Source: SXNM01 sp964586155 (GTDB taxonomy: Bacteria > Myxococcota_A > UBA9042). Taken from it: a stretch of 64,000 bases of DNA. Where the stretch lies: positions 111,585 through 175,584 of the forward strand of contig CAZPHC010000010.1 in the NCBI GenBank assembly GCA_964586155.1. Direction: 5' to 3'. Of the stretch, positions 1-7,235 are shown piece after piece. Position 1 is the first letter of the stretch. Each line of letters opens with the position of its first letter. The notes under the pieces are model-generated. The model was not told the DNA's origin, did not search any database, and saw nothing but the letters and a program-made list of their open reading frames with translations. A program made the translations under genes and the position numbers.

Positions 1-705
1 GACGGCGGCGATGTCGCCTTCGGCCCGCTGCAGGCGATCGCGACCTTCGCCAGCTACTTCGGCCTCGCGTTCTTCGCCACCTTCTCGAACGTCTGCGTGA
101 TCTACACCACACGAACGCGCCTGAACGGCGGCGACGCGACCTTCGGCGAGAGCATCGGCTTCGCCATGAGCCGGCTGCCGCAGATCGCGGGCTGGAGCCT
201 GGTGTCGGCGAGCGTCGGCCTGGTGCTGCGCATCCTCGACAACGCGGCGCGCAACAACCGCGGCGTCGGCGCCATCATCGCCCAGATCGCGCGCTCGATC
301 TTCGGCGCGGCGTGGACCGTCGTCAGCCTCTTCGTCGTGCCGGCGATGGTCTACGAGAACATCGGCCCGATCGACGGTCTCAAGCGCTCGGTCGAGGTGC
401 TGCGCCGCACCTGGGGCGAGAGCCTGGTGCGCCACTACGGCATGGGCCTCATCACCTTTTTGGCGGTGTTGCCGGGTGTGGCGCTGATCGTCGCGGCATT
501 CGCGGCGATGTCGCTGAGCGGCTGGCTCGGCGTGGCGCTGCTGCTGACGGCGCTGCTGTGGATCGGCGGTGTGGTCTTCTTCTTCGGCGTGCTCAACGCG
601 GTGTTCAACGCCGCGCTCTACCACTACGCGACCCAGGGCCAGCGCGCTCCGCGCGGCTTCGACCCCAACGTGATGCGCGCAGCGTTCGGCCAGCCCAGGC
701 GCTAG
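1..705 (+). CDS. DUF6159 family membrane protein (5' end outside window)
   Basis: The frame is open from base 1, so the start lies upstream; 234 residues are visible. The visible part has several hydrophobic segments and the conserved core of DUF6159: a Gly-rich cytoplasmic loop, then FAMSRLPQIAGWSLVSASVG, then the run ending FVVPAMVYENIGP and the KRSVEVLRRTWGE segment. Family members are multi-pass inner-membrane proteins of unknown function. The gene ends with TAG at 703-705, 34 bases before the next plus-strand gene, so the two could be cotranscribed. The family assignment is fairly firm; no function can be inferred from the sequence. Confidence 0.75.
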   Translation, partial: DGGDVAFGPLQAIATFASYFGLAFFATFSNVCVIYTTRTRLNGGDATFGESIGFAMSRLPQIAGWSLVSASVGLVLRILDNAARNNRGVGAIIAQIARSIFGAAWTVVSLFVVPAMVYENIGPIDGLKRSVEVLRRTWGESLVRHYGMGLITFLAVLPGVALIVAAFAAMSLSGWLGVALLLTALLWIGGVVFFFGVLNAVFNAALYHYATQGQRAPRGFDPNVMRAAFGQPRR

Positions 706-739
706 CAGCAACCGCGCCGGCACAGACCAAGGAGGCCCC

Positions 740-1756
740 TTGAACACGCCCTCACCGTGCCGGATGGCCGCATCGACGCTCGCCGCAGCCGCCAGCCCGT
801 CGCGGCTGCTGCTGGCGCTGACCTCGGTGATCTTGCTCGCGCTGCCGCTGTCTGCGGCCGCCGAGCCCCCCGCCCTTCCGGCGATCCCGGCGCAGCGGCT
901 GGTGCTCAACAGCCTGTCGATCTTTCGCTACAACCCGATCGGCCTCGAGACGCGGGCCCGCTTCGGCTGGCAGCAGAAGTTCTACGAGGGCCACCACCGC
1001 GCGACCAACGACAACTTCTGGTTCGCCGGCACCTACATCCGGCTCAGCCCGGCAGGCGCGCGCGCAGCAGCCATGGTCGAGCTCCAGCCGGTCGCGATGT
1101 TCAACCTACGCCTCACGGCCGAGAAGATCTTGTACTTCGGCAACTTCACCTTCGTGCAGTCGCGTGTGTCGGCCAACGACGACCTCTCCGACGCGGCGAT
1201 GAAGGCCAACGCCACGGGCCCGCTCGGCAACACCAGCGGCGGCGGCACCCACCTCTCGGTCGAGCCCAAGCTGCAGGCCGCGGTCGGGCCGATCGTGATC
1301 CGCAGCAGCGCGTTCTTCGGCCACTTCGACATGGCGCTGCGCCGGGGCGACCGGGTCTGGTACGAGGCCACCCTCGACGTGCCGGTGCCGGGCGACGGCT
1401 GGGTCTTCGCCAACGACGTCGACGTCCTGCTGCGGCGGCCGATGGGCGAGGCGATGCTGACGATCGGCGCGCGCTACAGCATGGTCCGGCCGCTCTATCG
1501 CCAGCGCGACGTGCTGCCCGGCGAGGACCCGGACGCCGCCGCAGCACGCAACGACCACCACCGCGTCGGCCTGGTCGCTGCCTACACCTTCTACGATCGC
1601 GGCATCAGCGCGTTCAACAAGCCGACCGTCGTCGTCCTGGCGCACCGCTACCTCGACCACCGCTTCCGCATGGGCGTGGGTCCCAACGCCGTCAACGCCA
1701 ACATCCCGTACTTCGTGCTCGGCTTCGCCTTTGACAGCGACCTGCTCGCGCCGTGA
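740..1756 (+). CDS. Secreted protein, possibly an outer-membrane beta-barrel
   Basis: This 338-residue protein starts with TTG at 740, four bases after a perfect GGAGG (731-735). An in-frame ATG at 764 is the alternative. The N-terminus is a signal peptide: a hydrophobic LLLALTSVILLALPL core and a likely cleavage site after SAAA near residue 41. The mature part has alternating polar and hydrophobic strands, many aromatic residues and no helical membrane segments (for example the stretch GLVAAYTFYDRG and the C-terminal FVLGFAFDSDLLAP). That pattern suggests an outer-membrane barrel, but the last residue is not the usual Phe or Trp. I recognise no named family. Confidence 0.6.
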   Translation: MNTPSPCRMAASTLAAAASPSRLLLALTSVILLALPLSAAAEPPALPAIPAQRLVLNSLSIFRYNPIGLETRARFGWQQKFYEGHHRATNDNFWFAGTYIRLSPAGARAAAMVELQPVAMFNLRLTAEKILYFGNFTFVQSRVSANDDLSDAAMKANATGPLGNTSGGGTHLSVEPKLQAAVGPIVIRSSAFFGHFDMALRRGDRVWYEATLDVPVPGDGWVFANDVDVLLRRPMGEAMLTIGARYSMVRPLYRQRDVLPGEDPDAAAARNDHHRVGLVAAYTFYDRGISAFNKPTVVVLAHRYLDHRFRMGVGPNAVNANIPYFVLGFAFDSDLLAP

Positions 1757-1769
1757 CGCCCCGCTTGGA

Positions 1770-1793
1770 CCGCGGGCCCGTGCGGGCCCGCGG
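1770..1793. terminator. GC-rich hairpin between convergent genes
   Basis: A perfect 11-base inverted repeat (1770-1780 and 1783-1793) is separated by two bases. It sits in the 62-base gap between two convergent genes, the secreted protein on plus and the Old Yellow Enzyme on minus. There is no T-tract on either side, so it is either a bidirectional terminator of the U-less kind or an mRNA 3'-end stabiliser. Confidence 0.55.
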
Positions 1794-1818
1794 CGGTCGC
1801 GGATCTGCGCCGCGCGCG

Positions 1819-2877
1819 CTAGAGCTCGGTGTAGCCGTCGGCACCGGCCGCGTAGGCCTTGCTGAAGTCGAAGCCGGCGAGCTCGGCGCCGCTCTTGAGC
1901 TTGGTCAGCAGGTCCGGGTTGCCGAGGAAGGGCCGGCCGAACGCGGTGAGGTCGGCCTCGTTGGCCTGCAGGGCGGCCTCGGCGCGCGCGGCGTCGAAGC
2001 CACCGCAGGCGATGATGGTGCCGCCGAAATTGCGCCGGATCGTCGCCTTGATCGCGGCGGGCACGGCCGGCGCGCCCATCGCGCTGTGGTCGACGACGTG
2101 CAGGTAGGCGAGGCCGAGCTTGCCGAGCTCGGTCGCCAGGTGGGCGTAGAGCGCGTCGGTGTCGGCGTCGGCGACCATGCCGACGCTCGCGCCGTAGGGT
2201 GACAGGCGCATCGCGATGCGCTCGGCGCCGATCGCGGCGGCGGCGCGCCGGGCGGCCTCGACGGCGAAGCGGGCGCGGTTCTCGACGCTGCCGCCCCAGC
2301 GATCGCTGCGCTGGTTGCTGGCGACGTTGAGGAACTGCTCGATCAGGTAGCCATTGGCGCCGTGCAGCTCGACACCGTCGAAGCCGGCGTCCATCGCCAG
2401 GCGGCTGGCGTGGGCGAAGCCCTCGAGCGCGGCCTCGATCGTCGCCTCGTCCATCGCCTCGGGCACGGGATGCGGCACCATGCCGTCGCTGTCGGTCCAC
2501 ATCTGGCCAGGGGCGGCGATGGCCGAGGGGCCACGAATCACGCCGCCCGCGGGCAGGTTCTGCGCGGCGCCGACACGACCGGTGTGCATCAACTGGACGA
2601 AGATCACGCCGCCTTCGGCATGCACCGCGTCGGTGACCTGGCGCCACGAGGCCGCCTGCTCGGCGGTGTAGAGGCCGGGGATGCGGGCGTAGCCCAAGCC
2701 ATCGGCGGACGGAGCCGTGCCCTCGGTGATCAGGAGCCCGGCGTCCGCACGGCTGCGGTAGTACGCGGCCATCAGGCCGTTGGCGACGTTGCCGATCGCG
2801 CGGCAGCGGGTCATCGGCGCCATGACGACGCGGTTGCGGAGCGTGAGACGACCCAGGGACATCGGTTCGAACAGCAT
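1819..2877 (-). CDS. Alkene reductase, Old Yellow Enzyme family (NemA-like)
   Basis: A 352-residue FMN-dependent ene-reductase. It begins with the family N-terminus MLFEPMSLGRLTLRNRVVMAPMTR and carries the hallmark block near residue 170 (HGANGYLIEQFL, then RSDRWGGSVENRARF), which binds FMN and substrate. The ATG at 2877 was chosen because AGGAGG lies just upstream; the open frame continues further 5' but reads as non-protein sequence. Such enzymes use NAD(P)H to reduce activated C=C bonds, nitrate esters or nitroaromatics in the cytoplasm; the substrate here is unknown. It is divergent from the DUF1244-VOC gene across about 250 bases. Confidence 0.92.
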   Translation of the reverse strand: MLFEPMSLGRLTLRNRVVMAPMTRCRAIGNVANGLMAAYYRSRADAGLLITEGTAPSADGLGYARIPGLYTAEQAASWRQVTDAVHAEGGVIFVQLMHTGRVGAAQNLPAGGVIRGPSAIAAPGQMWTDSDGMVPHPVPEAMDEATIEAALEGFAHASRLAMDAGFDGVELHGANGYLIEQFLNVASNQRSDRWGGSVENRARFAVEAARRAAAAIGAERIAMRLSPYGASVGMVADADTDALYAHLATELGKLGLAYLHVVDHSAMGAPAVPAAIKATIRRNFGGTIIACGGFDAARAEAALQANEADLTAFGRPFLGNPDLLTKLKSGAELAGFDFSKAYAAGADGYTEL

Positions 2878-3126
2878 CGGGACCTCCTGCGCGGCGGGCT
2901 GCGGCGCGACGAGGACAAAACAACGTCGCGGCAGGGGTGCGCGGTAGGGGGCCAGACCGGGATAGACTGTTGCCCTGGTGCAACGTCGCCGCGAGGCGTC
3001 GCTGCCGGGCCTGCGCCGACGCGCTCGCTGGCAATCGGCGCGGGTTCCTGGCATTGCTGTCGCGGCGCCGGCGCCCCAGCCCGCCGCCCTCACGCTCGCC
3101 GCCGGAGAGGCCCCGGAGACCCGCCG

Positions 3127-3840
3127 ATGCAATTCGACCAGCTACCGCCCGACCAACGCGAGGCCCTGCAAGCCGCGACCCTGCGTCGCCTGATCCAGCA
3201 CCTGCGCGACCGCCCGGAGGTGCAGAACATCGACCTGATGCGCCTGGCCGACTTCTGCCGCAACTGTCTGGGCAAGTGGATGGCCGCGGCCGCCGCGCAG
3301 ACGGGCGTCCCGCTCGACAAGGAAGAGGCGCGCGAGGCGATCTACGGCATGGCCTACGCCGACTGGAAGGCGCAACACCAGCGTCCCGAGGGCCCACCGC
3401 CGACGCCGACGCCGATGATGATGAACCTCTGCTACGCCGACGCACCGGCCGCGATCGACTGGCTGTGCGCGACGTTCGGCTTCACGCCCCGCGTCGTCCA
3501 CGCCGATGCGAGCGGCTTCGTCCACCACGCCCAGCTGACGTTCGGCAACGGCATGGTGATGATCAGCAGCGCGCGCGACGCCACGCCGGGCGCGCTGCTG
3601 GTCCCGGCCGCGCACGCGGGCGTGCAGACGGGCTCGCTCTACGTCGTGGTCGCCGACGTCGACGCCCACCACGCCCGCGCCGTGGCCGCGGGGGCGAAGG
3701 TGGTGCGGCCGCTGACGGACGAGCCCTATGGCGGGCGCGACTACGTCTGCTGCGACCCCTGGGGCCAGATGTGGAGCTTTGGCACCTACGATCCGTGGCG
3801 CGACCCGAACACCGGGGCCGCCGCTGGCAGCGCGGGCTAG
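3127..3840 (+). CDS. DUF1244 domain fused to a VOC/glyoxalase domain
   Basis: The 237-residue product has two parts. Residues 5-80 match DUF1244: RLIQHLRDRPEVQNIDLM, then FCRNCLGKW, then EEAREAIYGMAYADWKAQ. Residues 98-225 look like a vicinal-oxygen-chelate domain with two beta-alpha-beta modules and the typical ending CCDPWGQMWSFGTYDP. A Pro/Thr-rich linker joins them. DUF1244 is normally a stand-alone protein of about 100 residues, so the fusion is notable. The ATG lies 9 bases after a GGAGA stretch. Its last four bases (CTAG) are shared with the stop of the convergent rhodanese gene. Function unknown; the VOC half suggests metal-dependent chemistry or ligand binding. Confidence 0.8.
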   Translation: MQFDQLPPDQREALQAATLRRLIQHLRDRPEVQNIDLMRLADFCRNCLGKWMAAAAAQTGVPLDKEEAREAIYGMAYADWKAQHQRPEGPPPTPTPMMMNLCYADAPAAIDWLCATFGFTPRVVHADASGFVHHAQLTFGNGMVMISSARDATPGALLVPAAHAGVQTGSLYVVVADVDAHHARAVAAGAKVVRPLTDEPYGGRDYVCCDPWGQMWSFGTYDPWRDPNTGAAAGSAG

Positions 3841-4154
3841 TCCTCGGCGTCGTCGTCGTCGAACACGTCGAGCAGCGGGTAGACGCCGCCGCCGTTGAAG
3901 GCCTTCTCGACGCCGTTGTCGCGCAGCCAGCGTGTCGCGCGATCGCTGCGCGCGCCAGAGAGGCAGTAGCAGATCACCGTGTCGGTCTTGGCGACGTGGT
4001 CGAAGATCTGCAGCGGCAGCAGGTGCAGCGGCACGTGGATCGCGCCCGGCACCGCGCCCGACGCGTACTCGTCGGCGCTGCGAACGTCGATCAACTTGGC
4101 GCCGGCCTCGACCAGCTCGCGCACTTCCTCGCCCTCGATGAAGAGATCTTCCAC
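3837..4154 (-). CDS. Rhodanese-like domain protein
   Basis: A single-domain rhodanese of 105 residues. The sequence runs KLIDVRSADEYASGAVPGAIHVPL, a standard rhodanese entry, to the active-site loop CLSGARS with the catalytic cysteine at residue 64. Such proteins carry sulfur as a cysteine persulfide. The Asp/Glu-rich tail (DDDDAED) is not part of the fold. A GGAGG-like site precedes the ATG. The TAG stop overlaps the convergent DUF1244-VOC stop in a shared CTAG. Confidence 0.88.
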   Translation of the reverse strand: MEDLFIEGEEVRELVEAGAKLIDVRSADEYASGAVPGAIHVPLHLLPLQIFDHVAKTDTVICYCLSGARSDRATRWLRDNGVEKAFNGGGVYPLLDVFDDDDAED

Positions 4155-4288
4155 GACACGCCTCCGATGCTCGCGGCACCCATGGCCGCAGACTGGCCGC
4201 GCACGCTGGCCTGATCCGGCGTGCCGTGCAAGACCAGAGCCGGCAACTCCGCAGAGTGCTACACGCTGGGTCCGCTGGCGCGTCGCGC

Positions 4289-4978
4289 CTACGCGGAGTG
4301 CAGCAGCAGCTCGGCCACGGGGCGGCGGGTCCGCGGCGCGGTTTCTCGCGCGCGCAGGTCGTCGGGCAGGCCGTCGGGCATCGCCGGGCCGCCGATGGCC
4401 CAGACCGCGACGATCTGCAGCTCAGCCGGGATGGCGAAGCTCGCGCGCAGACGGTCGGCGACGAAGCCCCCCATCGGATGCGTGGCGAGGCCGTCAGCGT
4501 GGGCCTGCAGCGCCATCGCCATGCCGGCGGCGCCGACGTCGTGCCAGGACCAGGCGTTGGGCTTGCCATTGGCGAAGGTCGGCGAGGCGGCCATCACCAC
4601 GAGCGCCGCCGCGGCGTCGCACCAACGCTGGTTGCCGGGCTCGAGGCCGTCGAAGATGCCCTGCCAACGCGCCTGCGCCTCGGCGTCGTCGCCGCGCCAG
4701 CCGGCGACAAAACGCCAGGGCTGACCGTTGGCGCAGGACGGTGCCCAGGTCGCCGCTTCCAGCAGGCGCATCATCTGCGCCTCGCCGATCGTGCGATGGC
4801 GGTCGAACGCGCGCGGGCTCCAGCGGCTGGCGAGCAGCGGGTGGATCGGCGTCGCGGTCGGTGCCGGCCGCGCCAGGGGCGGCTGCGTCGCGGGCTCCAC
4901 GAAGGCGTGGCCAGACACGTCATCATGGGGTGCGGCAGCAGCCGAGGCGACGGTCGATGCGGCGGTCGGGCGGGTCAT
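4289..4978 (-). CDS. Nitroreductase family protein
   Basis: The 229-residue product has the flavin-binding entry of nitroreductases (RWSPRAFD, then AATWAPSCANGQPWRFV) and the central helix GAAGMAMALQAHADGLATHPMGGF. These FMN enzymes reduce nitro groups, quinones or related acceptors with NAD(P)H. An extra N-terminal segment of about 40 Ala/Pro/Thr-rich residues precedes the domain. The ATG at 4978 has only a weak GAGG upstream. It is transcribed away from a LysR gene across 158 bases, the usual layout of a LysR regulator and its target. Confidence 0.88.
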   Translation of the reverse strand: MTRPTAASTVASAAAAPHDDVSGHAFVEPATQPPLARPAPTATPIHPLLASRWSPRAFDRHRTIGEAQMMRLLEAATWAPSCANGQPWRFVAGWRGDDAEAQARWQGIFDGLEPGNQRWCDAAAALVVMAASPTFANGKPNAWSWHDVGAAGMAMALQAHADGLATHPMGGFVADRLRASFAIPAELQIVAVWAIGGPAMPDGLPDDLRARETAPRTRRPVAELLLHSA

Positions 4979-5078
4979 GGTCGGCACCTCGGGCGCCAGC
5001 GCGGGGTTGCGGGCGCAAAGAGTCTTCAGATGTCGCACCCTAGCGGCGCGAGGCCTTGCCGCCAATCGCTGCGGCTGC

Positions 5079-5106
5079 GAATGTTCGTTGCACGGGCGGA
5101 ACAATC
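5079..5106. promoter_or_regulatory. Candidate LysR operator (inverted repeat)
   Basis: GAATGTTC at 5079-5086 and GAACAATC at 5099-5106 form an inverted repeat with one mismatch and a 12-base centre. The half-sites follow the T-N11-A-like geometry bound by LysR proteins. It lies 31 bases before the LysR ATG and 100 bases before the nitroreductase start, so it could serve both genes. This is pattern-based only. Confidence 0.4.
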
Positions 5107-5136
5107 GCAGGTCGCGACGACGGAGGCGAGGGTTCG

Positions 5137-6069
5137 ATGAGCATCGACATGAACGAAGTCCTGATGTTCTCACGCGTCGTCGAGGTGGGGAGCTTCACCG
5201 CGGCGGCTGCGGCGCTCGGCGTGCCGAAGTCGACGGTCAGCCGCAAGGTCTCGGCCCTCGAAGAGCGCCTCGGCGCGCGGCTGATCGAGCGCACGACCCG
5301 TCGCCTGCGCTTGACCGAGGCCGGCACCCTGCTCTACGAGCGGGCCCGCCGCATCGCGCTGGCGCTCGACGAGGCCGAGGCAGCCGTCGGCGAGCTGCAG
5401 GACCGGCCCAAGGGCACGCTGCGCCTGACCGCCCCGGTCGACATGGGCAACGCCTGGCTCGGCCCCGTGCTGGCCGACTTCCTGCGCCAGTACCCCGAGG
5501 TGCGGCTCGACGTCGAGCTGAGCAACCAGGTCGTCGACCTGCTCGCCGAGGGCTTCGACGTCGCCATCCGCGCCGGCAAGCTGGTCGACTCGTCGTTGGT
5601 GGCGCGCCGGCTGGGCACCACGCGCATGGCGCTGTTCGCCGCGCCGAGCTACCTCGAGAGTCACCCGGCACCGACCACGCCCTACGAGCTGGCCGACCAC
5701 GACGTGCTGCTGTTCCGCGCGCCGCGCTTCGAGGCGACCTGGTCGCTGACGCACAAGGGCGAGCAGGTCGACATGCAGCTGCAGAGCCGCCTGTCGGCCA
5801 ACGACTTCACGATGTTGCGCAGCATGCTGCGCGCCGGTGTCGGCATCGGGATCCTGCCCGACGTCACGGGCGCCATCGAGGTCCGCTCGGGCGCGCTGGT
5901 CCGCGTGCTGCCCGGCTGGTGCCTGGGCGAGGGCCAGGTCTCGGCGGTCTATCCGTCGGCGCGCCACCTGTCGGCGACGCTGCGCGCGTTCCTCGACCAC
6001 CTGCGCGACCAGCTCTCGCCACCGCCGTGGGATCTCGGCGACGACGCCGCCGATTGCCAAGGGGCCTAG
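5137..6069 (+). CDS. LysR family transcriptional regulator
   Basis: The 310-residue protein has the LysR winged-helix N-terminus (MFSRVVEVGSFTAAAAALGVPKSTVSRKVSALEERLGARLIERTTRRLRLTEAG in pieces across residues 9-62) and a full substrate-binding domain from about residue 90. It resembles the AaeR/DmlR-type group (LRLTAPVDMGNAWLGPVL, then FDVAIRAGKLVDSSLVAR). The ATG at 5137 lies 10 bases after GGAGG. It is divergent from the nitroreductase gene and probably controls it and itself. Its TAG stop shares CTAG with the stop of the convergent small gene. The inducer is unknown. Confidence 0.93.
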   Translation: MSIDMNEVLMFSRVVEVGSFTAAAAALGVPKSTVSRKVSALEERLGARLIERTTRRLRLTEAGTLLYERARRIALALDEAEAAVGELQDRPKGTLRLTAPVDMGNAWLGPVLADFLRQYPEVRLDVELSNQVVDLLAEGFDVAIRAGKLVDSSLVARRLGTTRMALFAAPSYLESHPAPTTPYELADHDVLLFRAPRFEATWSLTHKGEQVDMQLQSRLSANDFTMLRSMLRAGVGIGILPDVTGAIEVRSGALVRVLPGWCLGEGQVSAVYPSARHLSATLRAFLDHLRDQLSPPPWDLGDDAADCQGA

Positions 6070-6440
6070 CGCTTCTTGGGGCGCTGCATCCACGGGTTCG
6101 AGTCCGGGTAGCCGCCACCCTCGTCGCCGCCACGGGCGAAGACGGTGATCTCGTGGGCGCGGGGCTTGTCCGCCTTGCCCGCCGAACGGACGAGCAGCAT
6201 CGAGAACTCGGCCTCCTGGCACTTCGGTCCGACCGCGACCGCGATGGTCGTCGGCGGCGGCTCCTCGAGCACCTCGACCGTCATGCCCTTGGTCTTGCCG
6301 TAGATCGACGCGTAGAAGGCCTTCAGGTCGTCCAGGCGCGCTTCGATCGCGTAGGTCGCCACGGCGTCGTCGGCACGGATCTCCTCGGCCCCGGGCGGCA
6401 GCGCGGCGCCGAATCGGGCGATGTCTGGGGATTTCGCCAT
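6066..6440 (-). CDS. Hypothetical protein, 124 residues
   Basis: A small soluble protein with no signal peptide: LPPGAEEIRADDAVATYAIEARLDDLKAFYASIYGKTKGMTVEVLEEPPPTTIAVAVGP, a pattern of short strands and one helix, and a basic tail WMQRPKKR. I do not recognise the family. AGGAG sits 6 bases before the ATG, and codon use is like its neighbours, so it is probably real. It lies 68 bases downstream of the thymidine kinase gene on the same strand and is likely cotranscribed with it. Confidence 0.65.
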   Translation of the reverse strand: MAKSPDIARFGAALPPGAEEIRADDAVATYAIEARLDDLKAFYASIYGKTKGMTVEVLEEPPPTTIAVAVGPKCQEAEFSMLLVRSAGKADKPRAHEITVFARGGDEGGGYPDSNPWMQRPKKR

Positions 6441-6508
6441 CGCGTCACTCCTGGGTTCGGGCGCGCCTCGGCCGCGGTCGCCGGGGGGCCGGCGCGCGGA
6501 CGGCGCAG

Positions 6509-7147
6509 CTACGCGGTCGCCGGATCGTCGTCGCGGCTGGGCACACGCAGGGCGTCGGCGCGGGCGCGCGACAGCTCGAGCTGGCGGGCCTCCTCGGGCT
6601 CGAAGTGGCGCCGGCAGCGGGCCTCGTAGCGATCGGAGCTGCCGACCTCGACCGTCGCGTCGCCACCGGAGATCTTCTGCGAGAAGCTCGCCGCCGCGCC
6701 GCAGATCATGCACACGGCCTGGCTCTTGGTCACCGACTCGGCGACGGCGAGCAGCTCGGGCATCGGGTGGAACGGCCGACCGCGCCAATCGAGGTCGAGG
6801 CCGGCGATCACCACGCGGATGCCGCGGTTGGCGAGCGTCTCGGCCACCTCGACCAACGCCTCGTCGAAGAACTGGGCCTCGTCGATGCCGACGACCTCGG
6901 TCCGATGCAGCGTCGACTGCAAGATCTGCTCGGCCGTGGCCACCGGCGTCGCCGCCAGGCGGCTGTCCGAATGGCTGACGACCTCGGCGTCGGCGTAGCG
7001 GTTGTCGATGGTCGGCTTGAACACCTGCACCCGCTGTCGGGCGATGATCGCGCGCCGCAGCCGACGGATCAGCTCCTCGGATTTGCCCGAGAACATCGGG
7101 CCGCAGATCACCTCGATCCGACCGCCTACGTTGCCGCCCCAGACCAC
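6509..7147 (-). CDS. tdk: Thymidine kinase
   Basis: A type II thymidine kinase of 212 residues. The P-loop GPMFSGKS is at residues 16-23, followed by the Walker-B-like DEAQFF, the lasso region, and a zinc ribbon with CMIC and C-x-x-H. The enzyme phosphorylates thymidine with ATP in the salvage pathway. The GTG start at 7147 was chosen because GGAGG (7157-7153) precedes it by five bases and the family N-terminus begins here. It may lead a short operon with the 124-residue gene downstream. Confidence 0.95.
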   Translation of the reverse strand: MVWGGNVGGRIEVICGPMFSGKSEELIRRLRRAIIARQRVQVFKPTIDNRYADAEVVSHSDSRLAATPVATAEQILQSTLHRTEVVGIDEAQFFDEALVEVAETLANRGIRVVIAGLDLDWRGRPFHPMPELLAVAESVTKSQAVCMICGAAASFSQKISGGDATVEVGSSDRYEARCRRHFEPEEARQLELSRARADALRVPSRDDDPATA

Positions 7148-7235
7148 GACCGCCTCCGCACACGCCCCTGCCAGCGCGTCGCGGACGCTAGCACGGGTGC
7201 CGCCGACCGGGAACCGCCGACGCACATCGGCAGGG

